A stretch of DNA of 7,696 nt from Candidatus Nesterenkonia stercoripullorum. GTDB lineage: Bacteria; Actinomycetota; Actinomycetes; Actinomycetales; Micrococcaceae. Each line of letters begins with the position of its first letter. Position 1 is the stretch's first letter. Positions 1 to 5,827 of this stretch are shown piece by piece. The notes beneath the pieces were generated by a model. The model searched no databases and was not told the DNA's origin. It saw only the letters and a list, made by a program, of their open reading frames with translations. The position numbers and the translations under genes were made by a program. Location of the stretch: assembly GCA_019114115.1 (NCBI GenBank), contig DXGD01000326.1:1-7696 (forward strand), in the 5' to 3' direction.

Positions 1-24
1 GAACACCCCACGCCACGCGCATAC

Positions 25-64
25 GGCGGCCTCGCCCATTGTGCGGAGCAAGGGCGGGGCCGCC
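25..64. terminator. Strong GC-rich hairpin downstream of the aldehyde dehydrogenase
   Basis: Bases 25-37 can pair with 52-64 to give a 13-bp stem. The inner 39-41/49-51 can add three pairs. The only imperfect pair is 32/57, a G-U wobble in a plus-strand transcript and an A-C mismatch in a minus-strand one. The hairpin begins about 40 nt past the stop codon of the aldehyde dehydrogenase. There is no T-run on either side, so it would be a non-canonical terminator of the kind common in GC-rich actinobacteria, or a stabilising 3' structure. The rest of 1-105 shows no supportable gene. Confidence 0.45.
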
Positions 65-105
65 GACTGCGGTGGAAGCTGACGTTGACTCCTTCGGTCC
101 GCGGC

Positions 106-1629
106 CTAGAAGAACCCGAGCTTGTCCTCCGAGTAGCTGACCAGCAGGTTCTTCGTCTGCTGATAGTGGGCCAGCATCATCAGGTGGTTCTCGCGCCCGA
201 TGCCCGACTGCTTGTACCCGCCGAATGCAGCGTGCGCCGGGTACTGGTGGTAGCAGTTGGTCCAGACACGTCCGGCCTGGATGTCCCGGCCGGCGCGGTA
301 GGCGATGTTCCCGGTGCGGGACCAGACACCGGCGCCGAGCCCGTAGAGGGTGTCATTGGCCGTGGAGATGGCGTCGTCGTAGTCGGAGAACTCGGTGACC
401 GAGACGACGGGGCCGAAGATCTCCTCCTGGAAGATGCGCATCGAGTTCTGGCCACGGAAGATCGTGGGCTCCACGTAGTAGCCCTCGGCGAGATCCCCGC
501 CCAGGTCCACGCGCGAGCCGCCGGTCAGGACCTCCGCACCCTCCTGCTTGCCGATGTCCAGGTAGCTGAGGATCTTCTCCAGCTGGTCATTCGACGCCTG
601 AGCGCCGACCTGCGTCTCCGTGTCCAGCGGGTTGCCCTGCTTGACCGCCTTGGTGCGCTCCACCGCAGCTTCGAGGAACGTGTCGATGATGCTGGACTGG
701 ATCAGCGCGCGCGAGGGACAGGTGCAGACTTCGCCCTGGTTCAGCGCGAACATCGTGAACCCTTCCAGCGCTTTGTCATAGAAGGCGTCGTCCTTGGCAG
801 CGACATCCTCGAAGAAGATATTGGGCGATTTCCCACCCAGCTCCAGGGTGACCGGAATCAGGTTCTGGCTGGCGTACTGCATGATCAGCCGGCCCGTGGT
901 GGTCTCACCGGTGAAGGCGACCTTCTTGATCCGGGGATGCGAGGCCAACGGCGCACCGGCCTCCGCACCGAAGCCGTTGACTACGTTGAGCACGCCATCT
1001 GGCACCAGGTCGGAGATCAGCTCTGCCACGAGCAAGATCGACGACGGCGTCTGTTCCGCCGGCTTGAGCACGACGGCATTGCCTGCCGCCAGCGCCGGTG
1101 CCAGCTTCCACACGGCCATCAGGATCGGGAAGTTCCACGGGATGATCTGACCGACCACGCCCAGCGGCTCGTGATAGTGGTAGGCCACTGTGGACTCGTC
1201 GATCTCGCTGATCCCGCCCTCCTGGGCACGGATCACACCGGCGAAATACCGGAAGTGATCGACGGCGAGCGGGAGATCCGCTGCCAGCGTCTCCCGGACG
1301 GGCTTGCCGTTCTCCCAGGTCTCGGCGACCGCCAGCATCTCGAGGTTCTCCTCGATACGGTCAGCGATCTTGTTCAGGAGTACGGCGCGTTCAGCCACGG
1401 AGGTCTTCCCCCAGGCCGCAGCCGCCTTTTCGGCAGCCTCAACCGCCCGGTCGATGTCCTCGGCCGTCGAACGGGGCACCTCGGTGAATGCTTTGCCCGT
1501 CACTGGACTCGGATTCTCGAAGTACTGCCCTTTCACCGGGGCAACCCATTCGCCGCCGATGAAGTTCTCGTAACGGGACTTGTAGCTGACGACGCTGCCT
1601 TCTGTCCCGGGCTGTGCGTAGATGCTCAT
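106..1629 (-). CDS. exaC: NAD(P)-dependent aldehyde dehydrogenase, ExaC/AldB (acetaldehyde dehydrogenase) type
   Basis: This cytosolic enzyme oxidises an aldehyde to the carboxylic acid with NAD(P)+. Members of this subgroup commonly use acetaldehyde and other short aldehydes. The full-length 507-residue product has the family landmarks: oxyanion Asn in PWN (about 164-166), cofactor-binding KPAEQTP (189-195), the Rossmann turn FTGETTTG (239-246), general base Glu263 in ELGGKSPN, catalytic Cys302 in GEVCTCPSR, and EEIFGPV (402-408). The GEVCTCPSR form and the ending [17 protein letters not shown] are typical of the E. coli AldB / Pseudomonas ExaC / AcoD branch. The start at 1629 is preferred over an upstream ATG at 1725 because AAGGAG lies 5 nt before it and homology begins just after it. 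The gene diverges from a GAF-domain regulator, a common actinobacterial pairing. The symbol reflects subfamily; the exact substrate is inferred. Confidence 0.95.
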   Translation of the reverse strand: MSIYAQPGTEGSVVSYKSRYENFIGGEWVAPVKGQYFENPSPVTGKAFTEVPRSTAEDIDRAVEAAEKAAAAWGKTSVAERAVLLNKIADRIEENLEMLAVAETWENGKPVRETLAADLPLAVDHFRYFAGVIRAQEGGISEIDESTVAYHYHEPLGVVGQIIPWNFPILMAVWKLAPALAAGNAVVLKPAEQTPSSILLVAELISDLVPDGVLNVVNGFGAEAGAPLASHPRIKKVAFTGETTTGRLIMQYASQNLIPVTLELGGKSPNIFFEDVAAKDDAFYDKALEGFTMFALNQGEVCTCPSRALIQSSIIDTFLEAAVERTKAVKQGNPLDTETQVGAQASNDQLEKILSYLDIGKQEGAEVLTGGSRVDLGGDLAEGYYVEPTIFRGQNSMRIFQEEIFGPVVSVTEFSDYDDAISTANDTLYGLGAGVWSRTGNIAYRAGRDIQAGRVWTNCYHQYPAHAAFGGYKQSGIGRENHLMMLAHYQQTKNLLVSYSEDKLGFF

Positions 1630-1662
1630 GATGACTCCTTCGCGGGTCGATCGGTGATGCGG

Positions 1663-1686
1663 GGTGTGCCTCCTGCTCCTCACACC
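1663..1686. repeat. Inverted repeat GGTGTG-N12-CACACC in the leader of the aldehyde dehydrogenase
   Basis: Perfect 6-bp arms at 1663-1668 and 1681-1686 flank a 12-nt pyrimidine-rich (plus-strand) spacer, 34-57 nt upstream of the dehydrogenase ATG. It could be a small hairpin in the leader mRNA or a second protein-binding site. The arms are short enough that chance is possible. Confidence 0.25.
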
Positions 1687-1700
1687 GTAGGGACCCTCAG

Positions 1701-1717
1701 GTTGCAAAAACGTTGCA
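1701..1717. promoter_or_regulatory. Candidate operator between aldehyde dehydrogenase and GAF regulator
   Basis: TGCAA at 1703-1707 and TTGCA at 1713-1717 form a dyad with a 5-bp spacer. The same stretch can be read as GTTGCA repeated 11 bp apart (1701 and 1712), about one helical turn. It is the most conspicuous symmetric element in the 155-bp divergent region, about 70 bp from either start codon. A site for the neighbouring regulator, controlling both genes, is the simplest reading. The protein-DNA link is inferred. Confidence 0.4.
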
Positions 1718-1784
1718 CAGATCACACTACCCCGTTACGCTGGCAGGCACCTGATACTCACAGTTCTCGCCTGAAGGACCCTGT

Positions 1785-2969
1785 ATGAAAGCAGTGCCCG
1801 ACCAGCCGGGGTCTTGGGTCACGCTGCGGCCCGAAGTCCGCGAATCATGGCGCAGGTCAGCGCAGTTTCTCCCTGATCCCGGTGTCGCGATAGCCCCTGT
1901 AGACACTGCTGATGATGTGTTGCGCGATCTGCGCAGATCCCATCCGCTGCGACAGGTGCTGCCGATCTTCGAACGGCTCCTCGTCCATTCGGCGGTAGAA
2001 GCAGGGCTCATCGTGGCCATAGGCGATGCCGAAGGCCGCCTCCTCTGGGTCGACGGCGACCGCCAGGCGCTGCGACGCGCCGAATCCTCGGCGTTCCTCC
2101 CCGGGGCCAGGTGGTCAGAGCAAGCCATCGGCACCTCCGCTCCGGGCACGGCGCTGGCCACCGGAAATGGCGTGCAGGTCCATCAGGATGAGCACTACGC
2201 GTTCTCAGCCCACCAGTTCTCCTGCTCGGCGGCCCCTATCCATGACCCCCACACGGGTCACCTCTTAGGCGTCGTCGACCTCACCGGGGACGAGAAGGCG
2301 GTGGCGACGCATTCGCTGCCACTGATCCACGCGGCCATCGCCGCCGCGGAGGCAGAGCTCAAAGTGCTGCCGGCCCGATCCGGACTGGCGCAGCTGACCA
2401 CACTCGGGACAGCGCGGCCGCAACTGCGCTCCGCGGCGGGACGAGCTCCGCTGAGCCTCCGGCATGCCGAGATCCTGACCCTTCTGGCGTGGAACTTCAG
2501 CTCCGGCGGAGATGGCCTGAGTGCGAGCGCCCTGGCCGAGCAGCTATTCGGGGAAACCGGGCACGAAGTCTCGCTGCGGGCCGAGATGGTGCGACTGCGA
2601 CGGGTCCTGCGCGGATCCGATGGGGCAGCCGGGCTGAATCTGGAGTCCAAGCCATACCGGCTGAGCTCGACGGTGGAGCTCGACGCGCTCACGACGCTGA
2701 CCGCGCTCACCGCCGGAGACCGGGACGCCGCGCTGGATATGTACGGAGGCGAACTGCTCCCGAGCTCCGAAGCGCCAGGGATTCTCGAGCTGCGCCGCCA
2801 CCTCTCGACGGCCCTGCGTGAGTCCATGCTCGCCGATGCCAGCGGCGCAGAACTGTGCCGATACCTGCAGCTGCCCGAGGCGGCGGGAGATGAACAGGCC
2901 CTCTTCACCGCGCTGAAGCTGCTCGCACCGGATGCGCCGCAGCGCGCGGCCTTAGTGGCACGCATGTGA
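1785..2969 (+). CDS. GAF-domain transcriptional regulator with C-terminal winged helix (AcoR-like N-terminus, no AAA+ domain)
   Basis: This is a predicted DNA-binding sensor of 394 residues. The N-terminus has VRESWRRS (about 18-25), the signature opening of AcoR-type activators. A GAF-like sensor domain follows (about 65-170), containing WSEQAIGTSAPGTALA and VQVHQDEHYAFSAHQF. The sigma-54-contacting AAA+ domain and Fis-type helix-turn-helix of true AcoR proteins are absent. Residues 222-300 instead look like a winged-helix effector domain (LSLRHAEILTLLAWN then SLRAEMVRLRRVLRG). This suits an actinobacterium working without sigma-54. The start is supported by AAGGA at 1774-1778, 6 nt before the ATG. 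Divergence from the aldehyde dehydrogenase suggests it controls that gene and itself, responding to an aldehyde, alcohol or related metabolite. The ligand, and whether it activates or represses, cannot be read from sequence. Confidence 0.88.
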   Translation: MKAVPDQPGSWVTLRPEVRESWRRSAQFLPDPGVAIAPVDTADDVLRDLRRSHPLRQVLPIFERLLVHSAVEAGLIVAIGDAEGRLLWVDGDRQALRRAESSAFLPGARWSEQAIGTSAPGTALATGNGVQVHQDEHYAFSAHQFSCSAAPIHDPHTGHLLGVVDLTGDEKAVATHSLPLIHAAIAAAEAELKVLPARSGLAQLTTLGTARPQLRSAAGRAPLSLRHAEILTLLAWNFSSGGDGLSASALAEQLFGETGHEVSLRAEMVRLRRVLRGSDGAAGLNLESKPYRLSSTVELDALTTLTALTAGDRDAALDMYGGELLPSSEAPGILELRRHLSTALRESMLADASGAELCRYLQLPEAAGDEQALFTALKLLAPDAPQRAALVARM

Positions 2970-2990
2970 CCGGTGCGGACGGCACATGCG
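2961..2990. terminator. Hairpin at convergent gene ends, overlapping the GAF regulator stop codon
   Basis: CGCATGTG (2961-2968) and CACATGCG (2983-2990) form a perfect 8-bp stem. Inside it, CCG (2970-2972) can pair with CGG (2980-2982) after a one-base bulge. The 5' arm includes the first two bases of the stop codon (TGA, 2967-2969). It sits between the convergent GAF and TetR genes and could act in both directions. No T-run follows on either strand. Confidence 0.5.
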
Positions 2991-3018
2991 AGCCGGCCGT
3001 GATCTGCGGAGGCCTCTG

Positions 3019-3657
3019 CTACCCCTCGGGTTCGACACCATCCGATCCAGCTCCGGCCTCATAGAGTGTGCGGGCCAGCGAGAGCACTGCTGTCTTGTAC
3101 AGCTCCGGTTTGACCCCTTCGGGGTCGAAGAGGGTCAAGGCGGCCAGACCCATGTCCAGTGCGAGGAGAATGCGCATCTGGTCTGCGTGAGGGATACGCG
3201 CGAAGAGGCTGCTCGAGGGGATGGGAGACGCACCCTGCGCAGCCTCACCGGTCCCGAGCAGATCAAGGAACCTGCGGGTAAGCTCCTCATCCCGCAACGC
3301 GTAGGGAATGAACTCGAAGACCAGCCGCGAATAGCTCGACCTCTCGCCGCTGCGCTGCGTGCGGATCCACATCTCGCACCACGCCTCGAGCCGAGCGTAG
3401 TCGTCGGTGGCCTCCAGAAGCACCGCACTGAAGTCCTGGGCCTCCTGGGAGGACGTCTGGCGGTGACGGATCACCTCCAGGATCAGTTCCCCTTTGCCCG
3501 AGAAGTTGGAGTAGACGGCCCCTTTGGTCAGCCCCGCGTCGACGGCGACGTCGTCGAGGGAAGCACCCTCGACCCCGCGCCTGGCGAAGACACGTTCAGC
3601 GGCTTGCAGCAGCAGCACCCGGTTCTGCTGCTGCTGGGCTTTCGTCGTTCGGGGCAT
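3019..3657 (-). CDS. TetR/AcrR family transcriptional regulator
   Basis: This 212-residue protein has a typical TetR N-terminal DNA-binding domain. Helix-turn-helix residues about 32-52 contain SLDDVAVDAGLTKGAVYSNF, followed by the usual SGKGEL. The C-terminal half (about 65-200) is helical and divergent, as expected for the ligand-binding and dimerisation domain, so the ligand is not predictable. The N-terminus is unusual: a QQQQ run followed by LLL, encoded by CAG and CTG repeats. The gene follows the RibD-C-like gene by 42 bp on the same strand, so it may be co-transcribed. A good -10 sequence lies exactly 6 nt upstream of the ATG and there is no clear ribosome binding site, so a separate leaderless transcript is likely. 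The target may be the preceding reductase gene or itself. Confidence 0.93.
   Translation of the reverse strand: MPRTTKAQQQQNRVLLLQAAERVFARRGVEGASLDDVAVDAGLTKGAVYSNFSGKGELILEVIRHRQTSSQEAQDFSAVLLEATDDYARLEAWCEMWIRTQRSGERSSYSRLVFEFIPYALRDEELTRRFLDLLGTGEAAQGASPIPSSSLFARIPHADQMRILLALDMGLAALTLFDPEGVKPELYKTAVLSLARTLYEAGAGSDGVEPEG
3607..3636 (-). repeat. CAG/CTG triplet inverted repeat inside the start of the TetR gene
   Basis: Bases 3607-3617 (CAGCAGCAGCA) are perfectly complementary to 3626-3636 (TGCTGCTGCTG), with an 8-nt loop. In the mRNA this forms an 11-bp hairpin from about nucleotide 22 to 51 after the A of the start codon. It encodes the QQQQ...LLLQ part of the protein. Confidence 0.6.
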
Positions 3658-3663
3658 GGCCCG

Positions 3664-3669
3664 ATTCTA
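3664..3669 (-). promoter_or_regulatory. Probable -10 element of a leaderless TetR transcript
   Basis: On the minus strand, TAGAAT (5 of 6 matches to TATAAT) ends 6 nt before the TetR ATG, so transcription would start at or next to the A of the start codon. There is no purine-rich ribosome binding site in the gap, which fits leaderless translation, common in actinobacteria. The -35 region is weak. Confidence 0.5.
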
Positions 3670-3699
3670 GGGGAAAGAGCGGGTCATGCCGTGCGGCGG

Positions 3700-4263
3700 T
3701 CACGGTTCTGCCCTCTGCCCGTGAGGCACTCGATAGTGCGCCGTCACGACCTCTCCGTGTCGGGCCGTGTCGACCAGACGCAGATCCTTCCTCCCGAGTG
3801 CGCCGCGAAACCGAACGCCGTCGCCGAGCAGGACGGGCGCAACGTGAACGACGACCTCGTCCACCAGGTTCGACTCCAGCGCCTGGCGAGCGATATCGGC
3901 ACCGATGATGCCTACGTCGCGACCACCGGCCGCATCCAGCGCCTCCTCCACGACCTGCCTGACAGGCCCTGATCGAACTCGCAGCCCGCCAGGCAGATCC
4001 GCAGAGGGCCTGTTCGTCATGAGGAACTGAGCCCCGGACCAGGAGCCGTCGTAGACCTCCATACCGTCCCGAGCACCGACGTCGAAACTCCTCCGGCCCG
4101 CGATCATCGATCCGATGCGAGCCGGGACCTCCGCGCCGGCAGGGTTCGACGGGTCGATGTACTCGAAGATCCATCCCATGTCGTCGCCATCAGCTGCGAT
4201 GTACCCGTCGAGGGACATCGTCACCTGCCAGATCACCGACCCGTCGTTGGTCTCGCGCGGCAT
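3700..4263 (-). CDS. RibD C-terminal / dihydrofolate-reductase-like family protein
   Basis: This predicted soluble NAD(P)H-dependent reductase of 187 residues matches the stand-alone RibD-C fold (dihydrofolate reductase superfamily, YyaP-like). The N-terminal strand and loop SLDGYIAADGDDMGW (about 17-31) fits the usual MSLDGYIA opening. GRRSFD (about 56-61) is the conserved helix, and the C-terminal block IGADIARQALE then LVDEVVVHVAPVLLGDGVRF is characteristic. It lacks the deaminase domain of riboflavin-pathway RibD, so a role in riboflavin synthesis is unlikely and the substrate is unknown. The start is supported by AAGG 6 nt upstream. It diverges from an HxlR regulator and precedes a TetR gene on the same strand, so it is likely the regulated effector of one or both. 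No cysteines are seen in the product. Confidence 0.9.
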   Translation of the reverse strand: MPRETNDGSVIWQVTMSLDGYIAADGDDMGWIFEYIDPSNPAGAEVPARIGSMIAGRRSFDVGARDGMEVYDGSWSGAQFLMTNRPSADLPGGLRVRSGPVRQVVEEALDAAGGRDVGIIGADIARQALESNLVDEVVVHVAPVLLGDGVRFRGALGRKDLRLVDTARHGEVVTAHYRVPHGQRAEP

Positions 4264-4287
4264 GCTTCACCTTTCGCCGTCGATTCA

Positions 4288-4341
4288 CTGGCCATTTGGG
4301 ATGCGCTGGTCACATGCGATTCGCTGACCACTTGCATAGCG
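4288..4341. repeat. Three degenerate 18-bp tandem repeats between reductase and HxlR genes
   Basis: Units at 4288-4305, 4306-4323 and 4324-4341 share the core CTGnnCAnnTGnnnnnCG. Pairwise matches are 13/18 (1-2), 11/18 (2-3) and 12/18 (1-3). They lie 25-78 bp upstream of the reductase ATG, in its leader or promoter. The period is under two helical turns. They look like a set of degenerate binding sites, perhaps for HxlR. Confidence 0.45.
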
Positions 4342-4388
4342 CAATTAGATCACCAGCGTAGGCAAACTAAGTGTAGACTGCAAGTGGT
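4327..4388. promoter_or_regulatory. Candidate HxlR operator pair: ACCACTTGCA ... TGCAAGTGGT
   Basis: A perfect 10-bp inverted repeat has arms at 4327-4336 and 4379-4388, 52 bp centre to centre. The left arm is part of the third 18-bp repeat. The right arm overlaps a plausible -10 element for HxlR (TAGACT, 4374-4379). On the opposite strand, TCTAAT (4344-4349) is a plausible -10 for the reductase, whose start would fall in the left arm. The interval 4340-4400 is clearly more AT-rich than the surrounding DNA. Binding of both arms would block both promoters. The -35 elements are weak on both strands. Confidence 0.42.
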
Positions 4389-4411
4389 TTTTGCCTTTCG
4401 AGCGAGATGAT

Positions 4412-4416
4412 GGAGG
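4412..4416 (+). promoter_or_regulatory. Ribosome binding site GGAGG that decides the HxlR start
   Basis: GGAGG lies 5 nt before a GTG at 4422. It overlaps the second of two adjacent ATG codons (4407, 4410) that have no comparable site upstream. This favours GTG 4422 as the start of the HxlR gene. Confidence 0.55.
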
Positions 4417-4421
4417 CACAG

Positions 4422-4916
4422 GTGCCCGAGAGCCCTCGATCAGGGTGCCCCATCAACCTCACCCTGGAAGTCCTCGGTGACACCTGGTCGCTCCTCGTGA
4501 TCCGGGACGTGATGTTCGGCAGCCGTCGCCACTTCAACGAACTGCTCACCCAGTCCGAAGAGGGCATCGCCTCGAACATCCTGGCGGACCGCCTGCACAG
4601 ACTCGTCGCGAACGACATGCTCGCCAAAACCCAGGATCCCCACCACAAGCAGCGCAAGATCTACAGCCTGACCGAGCGGTCAATTCAGCTGGTTCCAGTG
4701 CTTGCGACGATGGGCGCATGGGGCTCGGAGCACCTCCCGGTGACACCGGAGCTCAGCGTCCGAGCGAAAATCCTTGCCGACGGCGGGCCCGAGCTGTGGC
4801 AGGAATTCACGGACGAGCTGCGTGCACAGCACCTGGGTGCGCCTCACCAGCCGGGTGCGCCGTCCGTGCTCGAACGGCTCAACAGCGCATACCAAGCACG
4901 CCAGGCACACCGCTAA
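4422..4916 (+). CDS. HxlR family winged-helix transcriptional regulator
   Basis: This is a dimeric winged-helix regulator of 164 residues from the preferred GTG, or 169 from ATG 4407. The HxlR pattern is clear from the N-terminus: SGCPINLTLEVLGDTWSLLVIRD, then GSRRHFNELL, the recognition region EGIASNILADRLHRLVANDM, and the wing KIYSLTERSIQL. The cysteine in GCP (residue 9, or 14 from the upstream ATG) is the only one in the protein and occupies the place of the redox-sensing N-terminal cysteine of related regulators such as YodB and HypR. A thiol or quinone/aldehyde signal is therefore possible but not shown. The C-terminal 60 residues extend past the HxlR domain and look soluble. The gene diverges from the RibD-C-like reductase, the usual arrangement for an HxlR regulator and its target. 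The gene ends convergently with the second TetR gene. Confidence 0.92.
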   Translation: MPESPRSGCPINLTLEVLGDTWSLLVIRDVMFGSRRHFNELLTQSEEGIASNILADRLHRLVANDMLAKTQDPHHKQRKIYSLTERSIQLVPVLATMGAWGSEHLPVTPELSVRAKILADGGPELWQEFTDELRAQHLGAPHQPGAPSVLERLNSAYQARQAHR

Positions 4917-4918
4917 GG

Positions 4919-4934
4919 GGCCCTCGGGAGGGTC
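4919..4934 (+). terminator. Small hairpin directly after the HxlR stop codon
   Basis: GGCCCT (4919-4924) can pair with AGGGTC (4929-4934), including one G-U pair, around a CGGG tetraloop. It begins 3 nt after the TAA. No T-run follows, so terminator function is tentative. Confidence 0.35.
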
Positions 4935-4951
4935 ACGGCGAGGGCCATGAC

Positions 4952-4976
4952 GCCACCGAGCCGGCGCTCCGGCGGC
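4952..4976. terminator. GC-rich imperfect hairpin between the convergent HxlR and TetR genes
   Basis: GAGC (4958-4961) pairs with GCTC (4966-4969) around a CGGC loop. After a one-base bulge and one mismatch the stem continues with 4956-4957/4971-4972 and 4952-4954/4974-4976. It lies in the 99-bp convergent gap and could serve either gene. No T-run is present. Confidence 0.3.
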
Positions 4977-4998
4977 AGCCGCCCGGCCTCGCCCGGGT

Positions 4999-5024
4999 TA
5001 GCCCGGCTAGCCCGGCTAGCCCGC
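4999..5024. repeat. 9-bp tandem repeat TAGCCCGGC carrying in-frame stop codons
   Basis: Two full copies and one near-full copy run from 4999 to 5024. The 9-bp period keeps the TetR reading frame on the minus strand, so its TAG stop (5018-5016) is followed in frame, two codons apart each time, by TAG and then TAA. The repeat forms part of the 3' end and convergent gap. Confidence 0.6.
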
Positions 5025-5756
5025 TGGAGGCTCCTGCCGCGCGTCGATCCCGTCGAGGATCAGCTGCAGGCCGAACTCGAAACCGTCGTCCCAGGTTGCA
5101 TCGAAGATGTCCTCATCCAGCTCGGCCATCACGGGATACTTGCCGGACTCCATCGCCCGTATGAGCGTCGGCAGCTGACTCGCCCAGAACTCCTCGTCAG
5201 TGATTCCCTGCTCGGTGGCGGCATTCGCCCAGAGGAGCTCCTGCCGGGCTGAGCCCATGACGAAGGACTCCACCGAGGTGACCGCGTTCATCTTCGCCTG
5301 ATCGCTGAGCCGGGCATCAGCAATGCCCTTCATGGTCAGTTCGAGATCAGCGACGCTGTTCGGACCCAGGACCGGCCGGCTCCAGTTGGCCTGCAGCATC
5401 CAGGGATGCTCCAGATACAGGCGACGGGCCTGACGCGCAGTCGTGGTCAGGAACTCCCGCCACCCGTTCTCCGCTGCCTCGAGTCGCTCCTGCGAGGGGC
5501 CGACGATGGCGTCGAGCATCAAGTCGAGCAGCTCCTTCTTCGCGGGAACATACCGATAGAGCGACATCGTCCCCACGCCAAGTCGCTGGGCGAGGTTGCG
5601 CATGGAGAGCGCCTCAAGCCCTTCTGCATCCGCCAGGTCGATCCCCGTCTGAACGACCTGCTCCAACGTGAGCTTCGGCCGAGGCCCTTTCTCAGATCCC
5701 GGAAGCCCTTCCCAGAGCAGTTCAAGACTCTTACCCAACGGGTTCTGGTCGCTCAC
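5016..5756 (-). CDS. TetR family transcriptional regulator of the adjacent ABC exporter
   Basis: A 246-residue TetR-type repressor. The DNA-binding domain follows a 28-residue N-terminal extension: LTLEQVVQTGIDLADAEG, then the helix-turn-helix LSMRNLAQRLGVGTMSLYRYV (about 50-70) and the KKELLDLM helix. The C-terminal domain (about 90-235) resembles the TetR_C group found in regulators of drug exporters. The start codon is GTG at 5756-5754, supported by AGGAG 5 nt upstream. The gene diverges from an ABC-2 exporter operon across 106 bp filled with GTAC-containing repeats, the classic layout of a local repressor with its efflux target. It is therefore likely to repress both directions and be released by an exporter substrate. 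The ligand is unknown. The gene ends in a 9-bp repeat with extra in-frame stops. Confidence 0.93.
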   Translation of the reverse strand: MSDQNPLGKSLELLWEGLPGSEKGPRPKLTLEQVVQTGIDLADAEGLEALSMRNLAQRLGVGTMSLYRYVPAKKELLDLMLDAIVGPSQERLEAAENGWREFLTTTARQARRLYLEHPWMLQANWSRPVLGPNSVADLELTMKGIADARLSDQAKMNAVTSVESFVMGSARQELLWANAATEQGITDEEFWASQLPTLIRAMESGKYPVMAELDEDIFDATWDDGFEFGLQLILDGIDARQEPPAG

Positions 5757-5781
5757 GCAGACTCCTCACCTGACACCTCTT

Positions 5782-5827
5782 GCCTACTGCGGACACTGTA
5801 CGCTAGTCTACTGCGTGCAGCGTACGA
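5782..5827. repeat. Imperfect 22-bp direct repeat, period 24 bp, in the exporter promoter region
   Basis: Copies at 5782-5803 and 5806-5827 match at 16 of 22 positions, including an exact CTACTGCG and a later GTACG. The repeat overlaps the GTAC array and may represent two operator units side by side. Confidence 0.45.

Noticed and set aside
1..39. Start of a small downstream partner gene (DUF779-like) on the minus strand from ATG at 39
   Set aside because: The 13 visible codons do not resemble that family and there is no ribosome binding site at the right distance.
1630..1725. 32-residue extension of the aldehyde dehydrogenase from ATG 1725
   Set aside because: It would pass through the probable promoter and leader, resembles no family N-terminus, and AAGGAG is well placed for the 1629 start.
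1711..1729. CRP/GlxR-like site (TGTGA half-site on the minus strand)
   Set aside because: Only one half-site matches; the second half does not read TCACA.
85..1788. 567-codon open frame on the plus strand opposite the aldehyde dehydrogenase
   Set aside because: It mirrors the real gene on the other strand, is Arg/Val/Asp-rich with no recognisable domain, and arises from the strong GC third-position bias.
3006..3019. GCGGAGGCCTCTGC near-palindrome at the TetR 3' end
   Set aside because: There is no loop, so it cannot form a normal hairpin, and it is short enough to be chance in GC-rich DNA.
2986..3972. 328-codon plus-strand open frame crossing the TetR and RibD-C-like genes
   Set aside because: It overlaps two clear genes in antisense, has no domain and no convincing ribosome binding site.
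3596..4174. 192-codon minus-strand open frame overlapping the RibD-C-like and TetR genes
   Set aside because: It is a shifted reading of the same strand with very Arg/Gly-rich composition; the RibD-C-like frame has clear family motifs.
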